Shown in pieces: positions 44,609 to 55,480 of a stretch of DNA of 64,000 bases. The notes under the pieces are model-generated. The model was not told where the DNA came from. It searched no databases and saw only the letters and a program-made list of their open reading frames with translations. Within the stretch, counting starts at the first letter, position 1. Each line of letters opens with the position of its first letter. The position numbers and the translations under genes are program-made. Source of the DNA: Siphonodentalium dalli (lineage: Eukaryota; Mollusca; Scaphopoda; Gadilida; Siphonodentaliidae); NCBI GenBank assembly GCA_032622095.1, contig CP136063.1, positions 79,897,980 to 79,961,979 on the forward strand, in the 5' to 3' direction.

Positions 44609-44740
44609 TTAATAGAGCACATAGTGTGTATTTTGCACTAATCCATTGCTCAAATTCATTCATTTGTTGCATATATTCCGTTGGGTATAAAAGGAGATGG
44701 TACCATAAATGGCCAGATTTAGGGTACAGTACCCCTTTAA
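44609..44740. mobile_element. Half copy of TTAA MITE family GGGGTACTGTACCC
   Basis: Contains TTAATAGAGCACATAG, ATTTGTTGCATATATTCC and GGGTACAGTACCCCTTTAA, equal to one arm of the 35277-35575 copy. Its terminal TTAA (44737-44740) is also the first TTAA of the next MITE. Confidence 0.8.
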
Positions 44741-45223
44741 AGGTACTCAATCCGATAAAACTCCTCTCAATTACTATTTCAATGGCTTCGGGGGTCAAAA
44801 ATATTTGATTCGAGTCGAGGAAGTCACCCATCAAAGCTCAGATTTGTTAGATATCGATTTTAGAAATCTATTATTTTTCATTATCGGGAATACTTTCTGG
44901 CCCAGAACTCAGTCAAAATTTCGTTATTATTACCACTTGATTTTAGAGTTATCCATCCTTGTCTGTTTGAATATATTTTGGTGTACACATCCCGAGCAGA
45001 TTACGGCAGTTGAATGCAATTATTAGTACTCATCTCGAGTAAATAACAAATTTAAAAATCAATATCTAATAACTCTGAGCTTTGTTTGATGGGTTCCTCG
45101 ACTCGAATCAAATATTTTTTACCCCCAAAGCCAAAGAAATAGTAATATAGGACCCTCTGATCGGATTGTTGTTGTCGGAATCTGTTGAGATGGGGACCCT
45201 CTGTTCGGATTGAGTACCTTTAA
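44737..45223. mobile_element. TTAA MITE family GGTACTCAATC, copy 4
   Basis: Limits TTAAAGGTACTCAATCC and GGATTGAGTACCTTTAA. It is inverted relative to the 6195-6640 copy and close to it in sequence (CAGAACTCAGTCAAAATT, CCCGAGCAGATTACGGCAGT). It directly joins the preceding MITE through a shared TTAA. Confidence 0.88.
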
Positions 45224-45465
45224 TGCTGATTAATTTATTACGCGCGCCGCGTGTACACTAATGTGCACAATCTTGTTTCGCCTGGGCGCTGGGGTTTTTA
45301 TTTATATAAATACTTTTTTGGGACGCATTAAAGTTTTGTGCGACCCCGAGTCCGGTTAAAGATGCAGTTGGAATTTCAATTTCGTTTATTGTCGTTGATT
45401 TTGGTTTGTGTAAGCTATGCCAATTACAATTTACAAATAGAAGAAATGAAAAAGAAAATTTGTAA

Positions 45466-45890
45466 AATGCGTATGTCAATTGATACGTATTTTAAAGAGT
45501 GTAGTCTGAGACAGCCGAGTCAGCCACCGGTTCGTTAATTAGGTGCTGATCGGTGTGACAGTTTGCAGTAAGTCCCCTATTTGCGGAGGTAAATTTTGCG
45601 GAGGTCGCGAATTCACGGAGGTCCCCTATATAAAATGGTCGAGATATGTTGATTTTAATGAGGGAATGGGTGCGTATATCTCAATTGATAGGTATCTTAA
45701 AGAGGTTAGTCGGATACAGCCGAGGCAGCCACGGTGCTGATCGGTGTGACAATTTGCAGTAGGTCCCTATTTGCGGAGGTCCCGGAATTCGCGGAGATCC
45801 CCTCAAATGGTCAAAATATGTTGTTTTTAATGATGTAACGGCTGCGTATATGTCAATTGATACGTATTTTAAACAAATAACGACAGGATC
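45466..45890. repeat. Tandem units of about 175-205 bp
   Basis: GCGTATATSTCAATTGATA starts near 45468, 45671 and 45845. Each is followed by CGGTGTGACAATTTGCAGTA and ATTTGCGGAGGT, with CGGAGGTCCCC words. It lies within block copy A. Confidence 0.8.
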
Positions 45891-46089
45891 ATCATAATAG
45901 TGGTTTGTTCTATCAATCATATCATCACCATCATCATCATCATAATACGGAACAAGTCTTGCGACTTTTTGTCCCAATAACATTATTTGCAATGTCTGTT
46001 TACAAATATATGTATCGTCATTCGATATTTCTTGTGAGTCACTCGAACATATTACCTGTCGTCGAACTCGTATTTTATATAATAGAAGA

Positions 46090-46605
46090 ATGAGTCTATG
46101 CACATGTATATTTTGAATTGATCGAGTGTTGGAGCCTCAACGAGGAAGTCTGACAGAGAGTTCCAGCTATTTACCACCCTATGCGTTAAGAAATATTTTC
46201 CTATGACCTTGTTAACAATGCGCATCTGTAGCTTTTTATTATGTCCTCTTGTTCTTCATGATGAATGTCTTTCTAATAGGTCACATGCATTGATATTGTA
46301 ATGACCATTCAACAGTTTATATACCTCGATTAGATCTCCTCTAAATCTTCGATATTTTAAAGACATCAGATTGAGTCTTATCATTCGGTCTCGGTAGCAA
46401 AGAGTTTTGATTTTACGAACTAGTTTCGTTGCTTTTCTTTGTATTTCTCTAAAACAGTGCTTTGATATTTGTGATGTGGGCTCCATGCAGAGTTACAGTA
46501 TTCGATGATAGGTCTGACCATGCTTATGTAGAGCGATAGGAAAGTATCGATGTCCAAGTTCGTGAAAGTTCTATTGACTATGCCGATGATTTGAGAAGCT
46601 TTATT
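46090..46605 (-). pseudogene. CR1-like LINE C-terminal fragment
   Basis: The minus strand reads ASQIIGIVNRTF, LYISMVRPIIEYCNSAWSPH, then IQRKATKLVRKIKTLCYRDR, LMSLKYRRFRGDLIEVYKLL and, after an in-frame stop, VVNSWNSLSDFLVEAPTLDQF. This is the conserved CR1/Jockey-type region after the reverse transcriptase: MVRP.LEYC..VWSP, IQRRATK, L.YRR.RGD.IE.YK. There is one stop and a frameshift near 46490. 5' truncated. Confidence 0.85.
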
Positions 46606-46828
46606 GTTTTATATATGGCTAGCAGATTAGCCCGCAACTGGCGGGATTGGTCCCATGGCTTTGGTCGATCCATTAGTTTTTGTTTTTCAAGGTAACCCCG
46701 TACAGGCACACCGACAGCATGTTATCATTTGCGGGTACCCGTTTCAAGGTCATGTTGGGTGGACAAAATAACCCGACCAAAATTTGTATAATTGAAGATC
46801 TACTATACTTCAACTCACATTGTAGAAA

Positions 46829-46946
46829 TATCACGGACATGTCACATTCGAATAAGTTAACTAATACTGAAGTTATCAATCAGAAACTATCACGGACATG
46901 TCACATTCGAATAAGTTAACTGATAACTTAATCAATCAGAAACCAT
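46829..46946. repeat. 59-bp direct duplication
   Basis: ATCACGGACATGTCACATTC followed by GAATAAGTTAACT and ATCAATCAGAAAC occurs twice in tandem, at about 46829 and 46888. Confidence 0.85.
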
Positions 46947-47633
46947 CTCGGACGGACAGACAGACAAGCTGATTTTTTATTTATGAAACGACTCAGTTCT
47001 GGTTATCGGGCTCACGGAACCGCAAACCAACTGTCCACATTACATTGAACGTTCGGCCCATTTCACAACAACGAAATAGCGCATAATGATAGGATGTGGC
47101 TACGTTGCCTATATCGCGGCGTTGCGAACACTTTGGGGTTTTGTTATAATAACTAATAGATTGTCATGATATTGAAGCATTTGGGGAATGATATGTACAT
47201 GTCAGCTTATATCTGCACATTCCGTATACAATTCGCTTAATTTTGGTGTGATTCATATTCTTGATTACACGAAGGTGGTGAATTAGTCTGCAATTTAACA
47301 CATATTTATGTATATTTAACGAATACACAACGAACGTGTAATGACGTTGTCGGCTGTGCGTTGATATTATAAACAAACTTTTCTCAAGTGTCGTTTTGGT
47401 CCAACTATCACTTTTTCGACGGGGAGAGCTGATCCGAAGAATAGCTAAGATGTATTTAGATAGAATTGTCGAAAGAATTTGACCGATTAGTGTGCATTTT
47501 AAGAGAATCGAGTGGAGAAAAAAACCCTCAATTCCAAGGACGGTGGCACGGCGAAGGGTGCAGGAGTGCTGGGACGTTCTCAGAAGCAGTACGATGACAA
47601 TTCCCGTAGTTTTTTACCCTTAGATAATGTGGC
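46947..47633. other. No gene seen
   Basis: Interior of block copy A, lacking a counterpart in copy B. No coding frames or element ends recognised. Confidence 0.4.
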
Positions 47634-48192
47634 TGTGTCAAATTGAGCTATGGCGATGGGATATCTCGCAGGACAATACACTTCGGGGGTTTTGTGGGGT
47701 GTGTATTCGCTGGATGTCTTATAGTTGCAGTATGTAACTATAATGACTGCGTTAATTGCTTTCGATGTTTAGGTATGAACAATGGCTGGGCCATGCACTC
47801 TTGAAGATTTTATGGCGGGAACACAATGCCTCCGATTTTTGATCCGCATTTAGAAGCTTTCTGGTGTGGTGAATGCAGTAATAAGCCGTAGTTTTCTTTA
47901 ATAATTTGAAGGATTAGTTGTTTTAACGGAATTCTGAGGCGGTGCATTCATGTAATCAATATATTTTATATTATAATTTATATTTATGGCTATTAATATG
48001 ATCTTGAGGGCGTTACCATTTCTGATTATGGTTTTCTTGTACTGATTGTGGATCTAAAGCTGAGTCAATATTTTGGTAGAAGTAGCCATTTTGATAACTA
48101 TGTGAGATGCAACATGTCCTTATTCCGACCAAGCAACTATCGCAGGAGACTCAATAAACCACCGGTTTCGGCGAACTCATGTCAGTCCGTTA

Positions 48193-48613
48193 GGGTACGT
48201 TCATACACTCGACATTTTGCCAGGCAATATCTGGAAGGCATTTTGGTATAGCAAGCTACAATATGACAGGAACCGAATGTAAAGATGCTTATCAAATGCA
48301 TCTGTACCACAGCTAACAACATACGAAGTATAAACGATGTAGTTCACATATAGTACCGATGCTATCAAAATTTCCCTGTAAATGGCATGATATTATCTTG
48401 TAAGAATCAACCATCCAGGTATTTGATGGTAATGTGTTAGTAGCATTGTTACATTTAGAACTACAGAAATTTTACTTCGCATGTCGTTAGCTTTGGTAAA
48501 TATGTTTTTTATTTATGAATGCTGCCATTCATATTCTGGCGCCATATAGGGCTGTCTATGAGAAAATGGCTGCAAGAAAGGCCGTGCAAACTTGTAAGTG
48601 TATGAACGTACCC
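48193..48613. mobile_element. PIF/Harbinger-like MITE (GGGTACGTTCATACA ends)
   Basis: Inverted ends GGGTACGTTCATACACT and AGTGTATGAACGTACCC lie at 48193 and 48613, flanked by TTA at 48190-48192 and 48614-48616. A TTA/TAA 3-bp duplication with G-rich ends fits PIF/Harbinger. 421 bp, non-coding. Confidence 0.8.
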
Positions 48614-49439
48614 TTATCGAATGGTGCAATTATGCGTGCAATCCGACAACATATCCCCTCCAGTTATTGCGTACGTGCAAACACGATATTGTTATTAATA
48701 TATTTTTCATATATAACATGCATTCGTTCACGACATATGTTCACAACATTACCCGATAGCATCTTATATAGCTTCTGTGGAAATGATTACGTATATATAA
48801 TATATCTGTCATGCGTTATCATGCACAAATATGAATTCGTTCACGAGATATGATCGCAACATAACCCGATAGCATCTCGTTTAGTTATTCTGAAAACGAT
48901 CACGTATATATCAGAGATTTGTCATGTCAGAAGAGAGGATCTCATCACAGTCACATGGTACTATTCGCTCTCAATAATAAACAGCGGTGGCGCTCCATGC
49001 AGAATCAGAAAACAGTTTATTCCTTCAGGTAAGTGCAGTTCGATTCCAAATTATCTTTTTTGTTGTTGTAAGAACTATATCATTTTCAGATAATTACACT
49101 CACTTAATTTTCTATAATATTTGCCATTAGCTTAGAAAGAGCAAATGCATTTAATTAGGATAGTTACATGATTAGGGGCGGATAACTTCGGAGTGACAAT
49201 TGAGCGTATTTCTTCTCATGTGTATTAAACGCACATATTAAACAAAAAGCGAAAATATTTAACTGTGTGCATATAGTCGTATAAAATGTGATCTATGAAT
49301 AAAGGCTTATCGATTCTGACATCAGCTTTCCTGGAAGAACTGATATCAGAGGCACATTAACTCATTCAGGATATATGTCTCCGATAGTTCACGACAGTCT
49401 CATATATGTCACAAAGTGCCTGTTTAATAAATATACATA
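48614..49439. other. Direct duplication near 48.72-48.93 kb; no gene seen
   Basis: CATTCGTTCACGACATATG with ACCCGATAGCATCT and CACGTATATAT occurs at about 48720 and again, diverged, at about 48838. The rest is AT-rich without coding pattern. Confidence 0.5.
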
Positions 49440-50690
49440 CCCTCTTCATAATTTCTAGATTATCAACAGATATAGAAGGCCAATTTATTTAGCAAGGTTG
49501 TGAAGCTCCCAATAATACGATGGTATGAATTTTTCTCTGATAGATTGGAATTTTTTGCATACGATAATAAAATGATATTCGTCACCGAGACCCTCCCCAC
49601 ATGCGGAGCAGAGTCTTTGTTCTCGTGACACGACTTTCCATCTACCACTCTCAATGGCCAAGCGATGGTTTGTTGTTCTAATCTTTGTCATGTATTCTGC
49701 CAGATATCTAGGCAATATTAGCAAATAGCCCCTCAGTTTAAGGTCGGACTATATTTCTTTGTAAATGATACCCTTAATTTGATGAAGAAATAATATTTGG
49801 CGCCATTCTAATTCAAATTGACTTGTCATGTCCATTTTAAGTTGTCTGATGGTCCCCTTAGACAAGGGATAGTTAGCTGAACATGAACTTTTAGCATTTA
49901 CCTCTTAGAAAATCACCTGTATAAATTCAAACCATTTCAAATCAGCACCGGAAGACTCCGATAAAACTCGCGACAACCTTATATAGTTTCTTCACTAGAT
50001 TTGAACCATATTCAGAAACGGTTCTTGACCAAAATGCCAGTGCACGGCATTTGATCTCAATTCCAAGTGGGTGTCGTCCTGTTTCTCCGTACACCGTGTA
50101 ATTCAGTGTACTGGACTTCATACCAAGTAGATTTTGCTAAATTTTAGGTGGACAAATTCGATGTCCTTGGTGGGCTCGTAACACCACACCTCACTCCCAT
50201 ATAGCAATATGGGGGCTATTTTGTAATCAAAGATATATAGTCAACATTATATCTAAAGGGAGATTTAGCGATCTCGCCTTATTAAATAAAGCATACATTT
50301 CTGTCAGCTAGGGCAATGTTCTTGTTTTCTTTAATAGATCTACAGAAACGACCATTGTAGAAAAAATTAACGCCTAAATATGTGAATTCCTTCGTGATTT
50401 CTAGTGTATGTTCTTTAAATTTAAATATCGGAATATTTTTTTGCAAAAAATGACAACTTTTGTTTTCTTTGTATTAACTTCGAGTTTCCATGAATCTGAA
50501 TAGTCAGCAAATGCTTGGAGTGCTCGATGCATATCAGCCACCCAGTATTTTGGATCAAGTTAAATAGTTTGTAATATAAGGGTGTCATGATGTCAATTGA
50601 TCCTTTCAAATATTCATTAGGTATGAGATCAATTCCTGGAGATTTATTATACTTCCATGTTGAAGTATATTGTAATTCTTCTGGCTTTTA
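49440..50690 (-). pseudogene. LINE C, 3' part (decayed, internally deleted)
   Basis: Minus strand from about 50690 reads WKYNKSPGIDLIPNEYLK (reverse transcriptase start), then after a deletion ADMHRALQAFADYSDSWKLE and VNTKKTKVVIFCKK (thumb), then EFTYLGVNFFYNGRFC. It ends with a zinc finger LCSACGEGLGDEYHFIIVC at about 49610-49555. Several stops and frameshifts. The catalytic palm, including the YADD-type motif, is missing. The parent LINE continues on the far side of the repeat insertion at 52795-53200. Confidence 0.8.
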
Positions 50691-52795
50691 TTATTATAAG
50701 TTATTCTTATTATTCCGATAACATGCCTTAATCTCAGGAACGGCTGAACCGATTCACCCGATGTTTTCGGTTTCAGTATATAACTTTGGAAGTTCTAGTA
50801 AAATGGCCTATTGAGAATTTCTTCCGACCTTGACCTTCGCAGTTATCGCCATTTTGTTGATTTTTGGGGGGTTTTAGCGCCACTAAAATGACTTGCAAAA
50901 TCGAGGTTTGATTTCTTATATCGTCGAAACGGCTTGGCCGATTAATTTGAAATTGTGTACCTGTATAGCCATTGAGCATACGCAGTCGATGCACAAATAG
51001 GAAATTTCGTCTGACCTTGACCTTTGTAAACAACGCTCTTTATATGTTGTATTGTTGTTAACGTATCTCCTCCGAAACTGCTTGAGATATCGGGTTCGGA
51101 CTTTTTTCATTATCTGCGCATATATGTGTGTTCTAAAATAATGAAAAATGAGAGTGGTTACACTTCCGGTTTAAAAGTTCGCCACTGGTCGAATAATAAA
51201 ATAACGCTCTTTATACGAAATCCAGAAGGGCTTGATATATTGAGTTGGGACTTTTTGCATTATGTGCATTAACCTCTGCGTTCTATAATGATATATAAAG
51301 TTTACGGATTTAACTTCCGGTTTGGGAGAACGGGCGTGTGGGTATGTATCTCAAAACTATTTTGGCCGCAGATTTTGATGAAATTTTGTGAATACAATCT
51401 TTAGTTGCCGCTGATCACTATTCCACTCGAATTTTTAAAATCTTAAACTTAAACGTCTGTAGCTATGGCTGATTAAAAACCTGATTTTTTTGGGTTTTTG
51501 TGCCACCAGAATGACTTGCTAAAATGCAAAATCGAGGTTTGATTTCTTGTATCATCGAAACGGCTTGGCCAATTGATTTGAAGTTTTGTATCTGCATAGC
51601 CATTGAGCATACGCAGTCGATACACAAATATGGAATTTCGCCTGACCTTGACCTTTGGAAACAACGCTCTTTATCTGTGTTATTATTGTTAACGTATCTC
51701 CTCCGAGACGGCTTGATATATCGAGTTAGCTAGGACTTCTTCTGTTATTTGCGCCTCGGTATGTGTTATAACATACTGAAAATGGTAGGGTCGCACTTCC
51801 AGTTAAATAGTTGGCTATTGGTCGAAGAATAAAATAACGCTCTTTATGCGAAATCCAGAATAGCTTAAGATATTGAGTTGGGACTTTTTGCATTATGTGC
51901 ATCAAACTCTGCGCTCTCCAATGATATATATAGGTTACGGAGTTCACTTCCAGTTAGGGAGCACGGGCGTGTGGGTAAGTATCTAAAAACTATTTTGGCG
52001 CATATTTTGATGAAATTTGGTGGATGTAATCTTTAGTTGCCACTGATCACTATCATACTCGAATTTTTAAAATCGGTCTTAAACTCCTGGAGTTATGGCT
52101 GCTTAAAAACCTGATTTTTGTGTGTTTTCGCGCCACCAGAATGACTTACAAAATCGAGGTTTGATTTCATATGTCGTCGAAACGGCTTGGCCAATTGATT
52201 TGACATTTCATTCCTGCATTAGCCATTGATCATACGCAGTCGATGCACTAATAGGGAATTTCGTATGACCTTGACCTTAGGAAACAACGCTCTTGTATGT
52301 TTTATTATTGTTAACGTATCTCCTCCGAAACGGCTTGAGATATCGGATTCGGACTTATTTCATTATTTGGGCATGTATGTGTGTTATAAAATACTGAAAA
52401 ATGATAGGGGTCGCACTTCCGGTTAAAAAGTGCGCTACTGTTCGAAGAATAAAAGAACGCTCTTTATACACAATCCAAAACAGCTTGAGGTATTGCGTTA
52501 GGACTTTTTGCACTTTGTGCTCCAGACTCTGCGCTGTATACTGATATATCAGGTTTACGGATTTCACTTCCGGTCTTGGAGAAATGGCGTGTGGGTATGT
52601 ATCTCAAAATGTTTTCGTTGCAGATTTTGATGAAATTTGGAGGATAGAATATGTGGTTGCCGATTACTACTATGATTTATAGTAACACCATACTCACACG
52701 TGTCTACTGACAACTTACGCATTATCAGATGACACAATTTTCCGTCATTGGCGAACATGGAAGTATCGAAATTGCTGTGCAATTTCAGTTTCATT
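50660..52795. repeat. Three tandem units of about 630 bp inserted in LINE C
   Basis: AATCGAGGTTTGATTTC occurs at about 50899, 51530 and 52152, giving periods near 631 and 622. Each unit also contains AACGCTCTTTATA followed by CTCCTCCGAAACGGCTTGAG, and CGGGCGTGTGGGTATGTATC. Inverted words ATACTTCCATGTT (50650 region) and AACATGGAAGTAT (52757) lie near the limits, so the array may be the body of one transposable element. Non-coding. Confidence 0.75.
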
Positions 52796-53200
52796 CTAGT
52801 TGGTTTTCAAATTCCCATGCAGTAGCCACTCTAATTTCTTTCTTCGGTTATCGGATCATTTAAGGGGCCCAAAAATCGTTCGTCATAGATGTCATCAATT
52901 TTGTTCCCGAGTTTGTCGATTTGGTCGTCAGGTAAGCTGAGGCCCTTAAAATACCATATAATGTGTCTAACGGAATTTTACATTCTTGTGTCTTAGTTCT
53001 GCTAGATTTAGAATGTTTGTCTAGAGCTTTCCAAAATTATTTGCTAGATGTTCGGCTTAATGACTTAAATTCTTCGACAATATTTTTTGGCTCACATTTA
53101 ATTTTGGAATCCATCGTTTGTCTGAAACGCTTCCCGGATTCTCTCATTCTTATCTTATAGTCGGCGCATCTACACTTCTTGTAGATATATAGCTAGTTTA
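52795..53200 (-). pseudogene. LINE C, 5' part (linker before reverse transcriptase)
   Basis: Minus-strand frames give KKCRCADYKIRMRESGKRF, FWKALDKHSK, IPLDTLY, then FKGLSLPDDQIDKLGNKIDD and LNDPITEE. In LINEs the pattern FWK....IP...LY.YF..L and L..PIT..E lies just before the NKSPGID motif, which is found beyond the insertion at 50.69 kb on the same strand. The two parts therefore belong together. Stops and frameshifts are present. Confidence 0.7.
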
Positions 53201-53334
53201 AGATAGATAGTTTAATGACATAAAACGTCCACACGAGACCGATGTCAAAATAACAAATATATATAACAATGTCAACAATGATTCAACATAATACATATAC
53301 ACTAGTAACTATTTCATTATTATATCAGTAGAAT

Positions 53335-53505
53335 TTAACTTTTCTTTGAAAAAATGTCCGGACCATGTTGCAGATTATGTTGCATGTATGAGGCTCGTTG
53401 TTTTGCATTATGTATTGGAATTTGTGGCCATCATTCAATCTAATAAATTTATCACTCATCACCCCTATCTCACAAAATAAGTGTTTACACATCTTATCAT
53501 ATCGG
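53335..53505 (-). pseudogene. LINE A, last exon-like C-terminal piece
   Basis: The minus strand reads YDKMCKHLFCEIGVMSDKF, IRLNDGHKFQYIMQN and CNIICNMVRTFF. It aligns with the end of the LINE at 28.9-30.0 kb (FF.EIG...F...D.I.KF.F.M, ICNLICNMVRQF). The part just upstream of it in the protein, ending RCNTY, is at 54231-54326, so a foreign LINE lies between them. Confidence 0.75.
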
Positions 53506-54230
53506 TCCGGAGGAGTCCTGGGGGGGGGGTCCATAGGGGGTATACCTAGCTGCCCGACTATAACCGATGCTGGTTCACTACCATACATAAGATCGTTTAC
53601 ATCCGGCTTATGACGACTCAGATAAAGAGCTCTGGAGAAGTTATGGATGGACAAACACGGAATAAAAATAAACTACGAACCTATAGGATATTTAAAGATG
53701 AATACAAAATTGAGGCATATGTCATTCACACACGATCACAAATTGCTTGCGAAATGTTTTCTAGATTGCGCGTGAGCAACCACATATTGGCAATAGAAAA
53801 AGTGAGGCATAGACAACCAGTAACACCATTAGAAAATTGGCTGTGTTCCATGTGTGACAAACAATGTGTCGAATCTGAAATGCATTTTATCATTGAATGT
53901 AACGCATACGATGATTTAAGATCTAATTTATTCAGCGAAATTGAGAAACACGATAGTGATTTCAATAATTTGAATGATGCAGATAAATTTGCACTGATTA
54001 TGATAAATGATAATATTAAATTAATTAACAAGGTTTGCAACATAGTCCGCCGGGCTATTCTTCCTTCGGCGGAATAATAAAACTTGAAGAAATTGTTGAG
54101 GGAATGTTGATAAGAACTGTTATAATAATTTTGTTATGTATTCCTTATTTATGTATATGATATTCATCAGTATCTTGCAACTGCCCATTGAGGTGTTTTG
54201 CAATACATTCTTGTATCTTGTATCTTGTAT
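53506..54230 (+). pseudogene. LINE B, 5'-truncated, inserted in LINE A
   Basis: A plus-strand open frame through 54077 reads NKNKLRTYRIFKDEYKIEAY, RLRVSNHILAIEKVRHRQP, LCSMCDKQCVESEMHFIIEC and NIVRRAIL, the standard tail of the zinc-finger LINE group. The 3' UTR ends with TTGTATC repeats at about 54208-54229. The 5' limit is near 53506, where LINE A sequence stops. Only short bases are duplicated at the junctions. The tail frame is intact, so this copy is younger than LINE A. Confidence 0.8.
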
Positions 54231-54326
54231 GTGTTGCAGCGCATAAGGAAGTGTTCTTCATTCTCAACCTCCATGTTACATTTCCTACAAATTCTTTCAT
54301 CAAGTGACACGTTTGGCTGTTTATTA
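54231..54326 (-). pseudogene. LINE A, zinc-finger piece
   Basis: The minus strand reads QPNVSLDERICRKCNMEVE, then NEEHFLMRCNTY: a C-x2-C-x9-H-x4-C type finger. The next residues of the same protein (YDKMCK) are at 53505, on the other side of LINE B. A palindromic element bounds it on the right. Confidence 0.8.
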
Positions 54327-55337
54327 TGGAGGGTTATTAGGGTCACAATCCTAACTTCACATTTTTAATTCTAACTTAACATTTTAATTCTTATATTTTA
54401 ATTCTAACTTAACATTTTAATTCTTAAATTTTAATTCTAATTTTACATTTTAATTCTAACTTGATATTTTAATTATAACTTCATATTTTAATTCTTGCTT
54501 AATATCTTAATTCTTATATTTTAATTCTAACTCTAACTTTATATTTCAATTCTTACTTAATAGTTTTATTTTAATATTTTAAATCTACTACAAAATTGGA
54601 ATTAAAATATTATATTTAAAAAGTTTAAATTGAAATGAGCATAAAACGGATCTCAGAATTGAAAGGCAAAAATTAAAACAAACATAAAATGGATTCTAGA
54701 AGTTGTAATTGTGACCCAAATAACGCGCCTGCACTTCTGTAACAATTATAACGAAAGGCGTCGCTGCGATCGAACGGTTGGACATGACAATCTGTGGGAT
54801 GGGATGGAATATGGAATAGAATGACAATCTGCGGAACAGAAGTTCTGTTCCGCAGATTGTCGTTCTATTCCACATTTCATCCCATCCCGCAGATTGTCAT
54901 GTCACGTCGTCCGATCGCAGCGACCCCTTTCGTTATAATTGTCACAGAAGTGCAGGCGCGTTATTAGGGTCACAATTACAACTTCTAGAATCCATTTTAT
55001 GTTTGTTTTAATTTTTGCCTTTCAATTCTGAGATCCGTTTTATGCTCATTTCAATTTCAACAATTATAGAATTAAAATATAAGAATTAAAATGTAAGGTA
55101 AGAATTAAAATGTAAAGTTAGAATTAAAATATAAGAATTAAAATGTTAAGTTAGAATTAAAATATTAAGTAAGAATGTTTCTAGAATGTAAATAGAATGT
55201 TTCTAGAATGTAAATAGAATGTAAATAGAATGTAAATAGAATGTAAATATGATGTAAATAGAATTAAAATATAAGAATTGAAATGTTAAGTTAGAATTAA
55301 AATGTGAAGTTAGGATTGTGACCCTAATAACCCTCCA
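54327..55337. mobile_element. 1-kb near-perfect palindromic element
   Basis: Ends TGGAGGGTTATTAGGGTCAC and its complement, at TA on both sides (54325-54326 and 55338-55339). The arms run to a central exact palindrome, GCGGAACAGAAGTTCTGTTCCGC near 54833-54855. Outer arms are built from AATTCTAACTTAACATTTT units; inner arms are unique (GTTATAATTGT, GCAGGCGCGTTATT, TTTGCCTTTCAATTCTGAGA). Non-coding fold-back element; TA target suggests Tc1/mariner mobilisation, which is an inference. Confidence 0.92.
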
Positions 55338-55344
55338 TACACGT

Positions 55345-55480
55345 GAGGTTTAGGGTGCACTTTGTGAATAGGGGGCAGAATAATCGGCGGAAGCTTCAGC
55401 GGTCTCGAGTAATCCGTCTAAATATCCGGCAAATCGTCATATAACAACGCATTCTTTGGATCTATTTTCGGCAAACTCAG
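55345..55480 (-). other. Possible degenerate coding segment
   Basis: The minus strand reads LPKIDPKNALLYDDLPDI, a stop, then TDYSRPLKLPPIILPPIHK and VHPKPHV. The composition looks protein-like, but the in-frame TAG and the lack of any recognised family keep this weak. No splice structure is evident. Confidence 0.2.

Larger units (their letters stand above)
45237..48046 (+). repeat. Block repeat copy A (longer relative of 34.4-35.2 kb)
   Basis: The first 240 bases and last 410 bases match, in order and in opposite orientation, the two sections at 34980-35245 and 34391-34790. Copy A has about 2 kb more between them, including a tandem repeat and an opposite-strand CR1 fragment. A TATATAAATAC near 45303 aligns with TATAAATA in copy B. 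A 58-codon frame from 45362 (MQLEFQFRLLSLILVC) overlaps the shared part but is not conserved. This may be an LTR-like or other retroelement end; unassigned. Confidence 0.6.
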
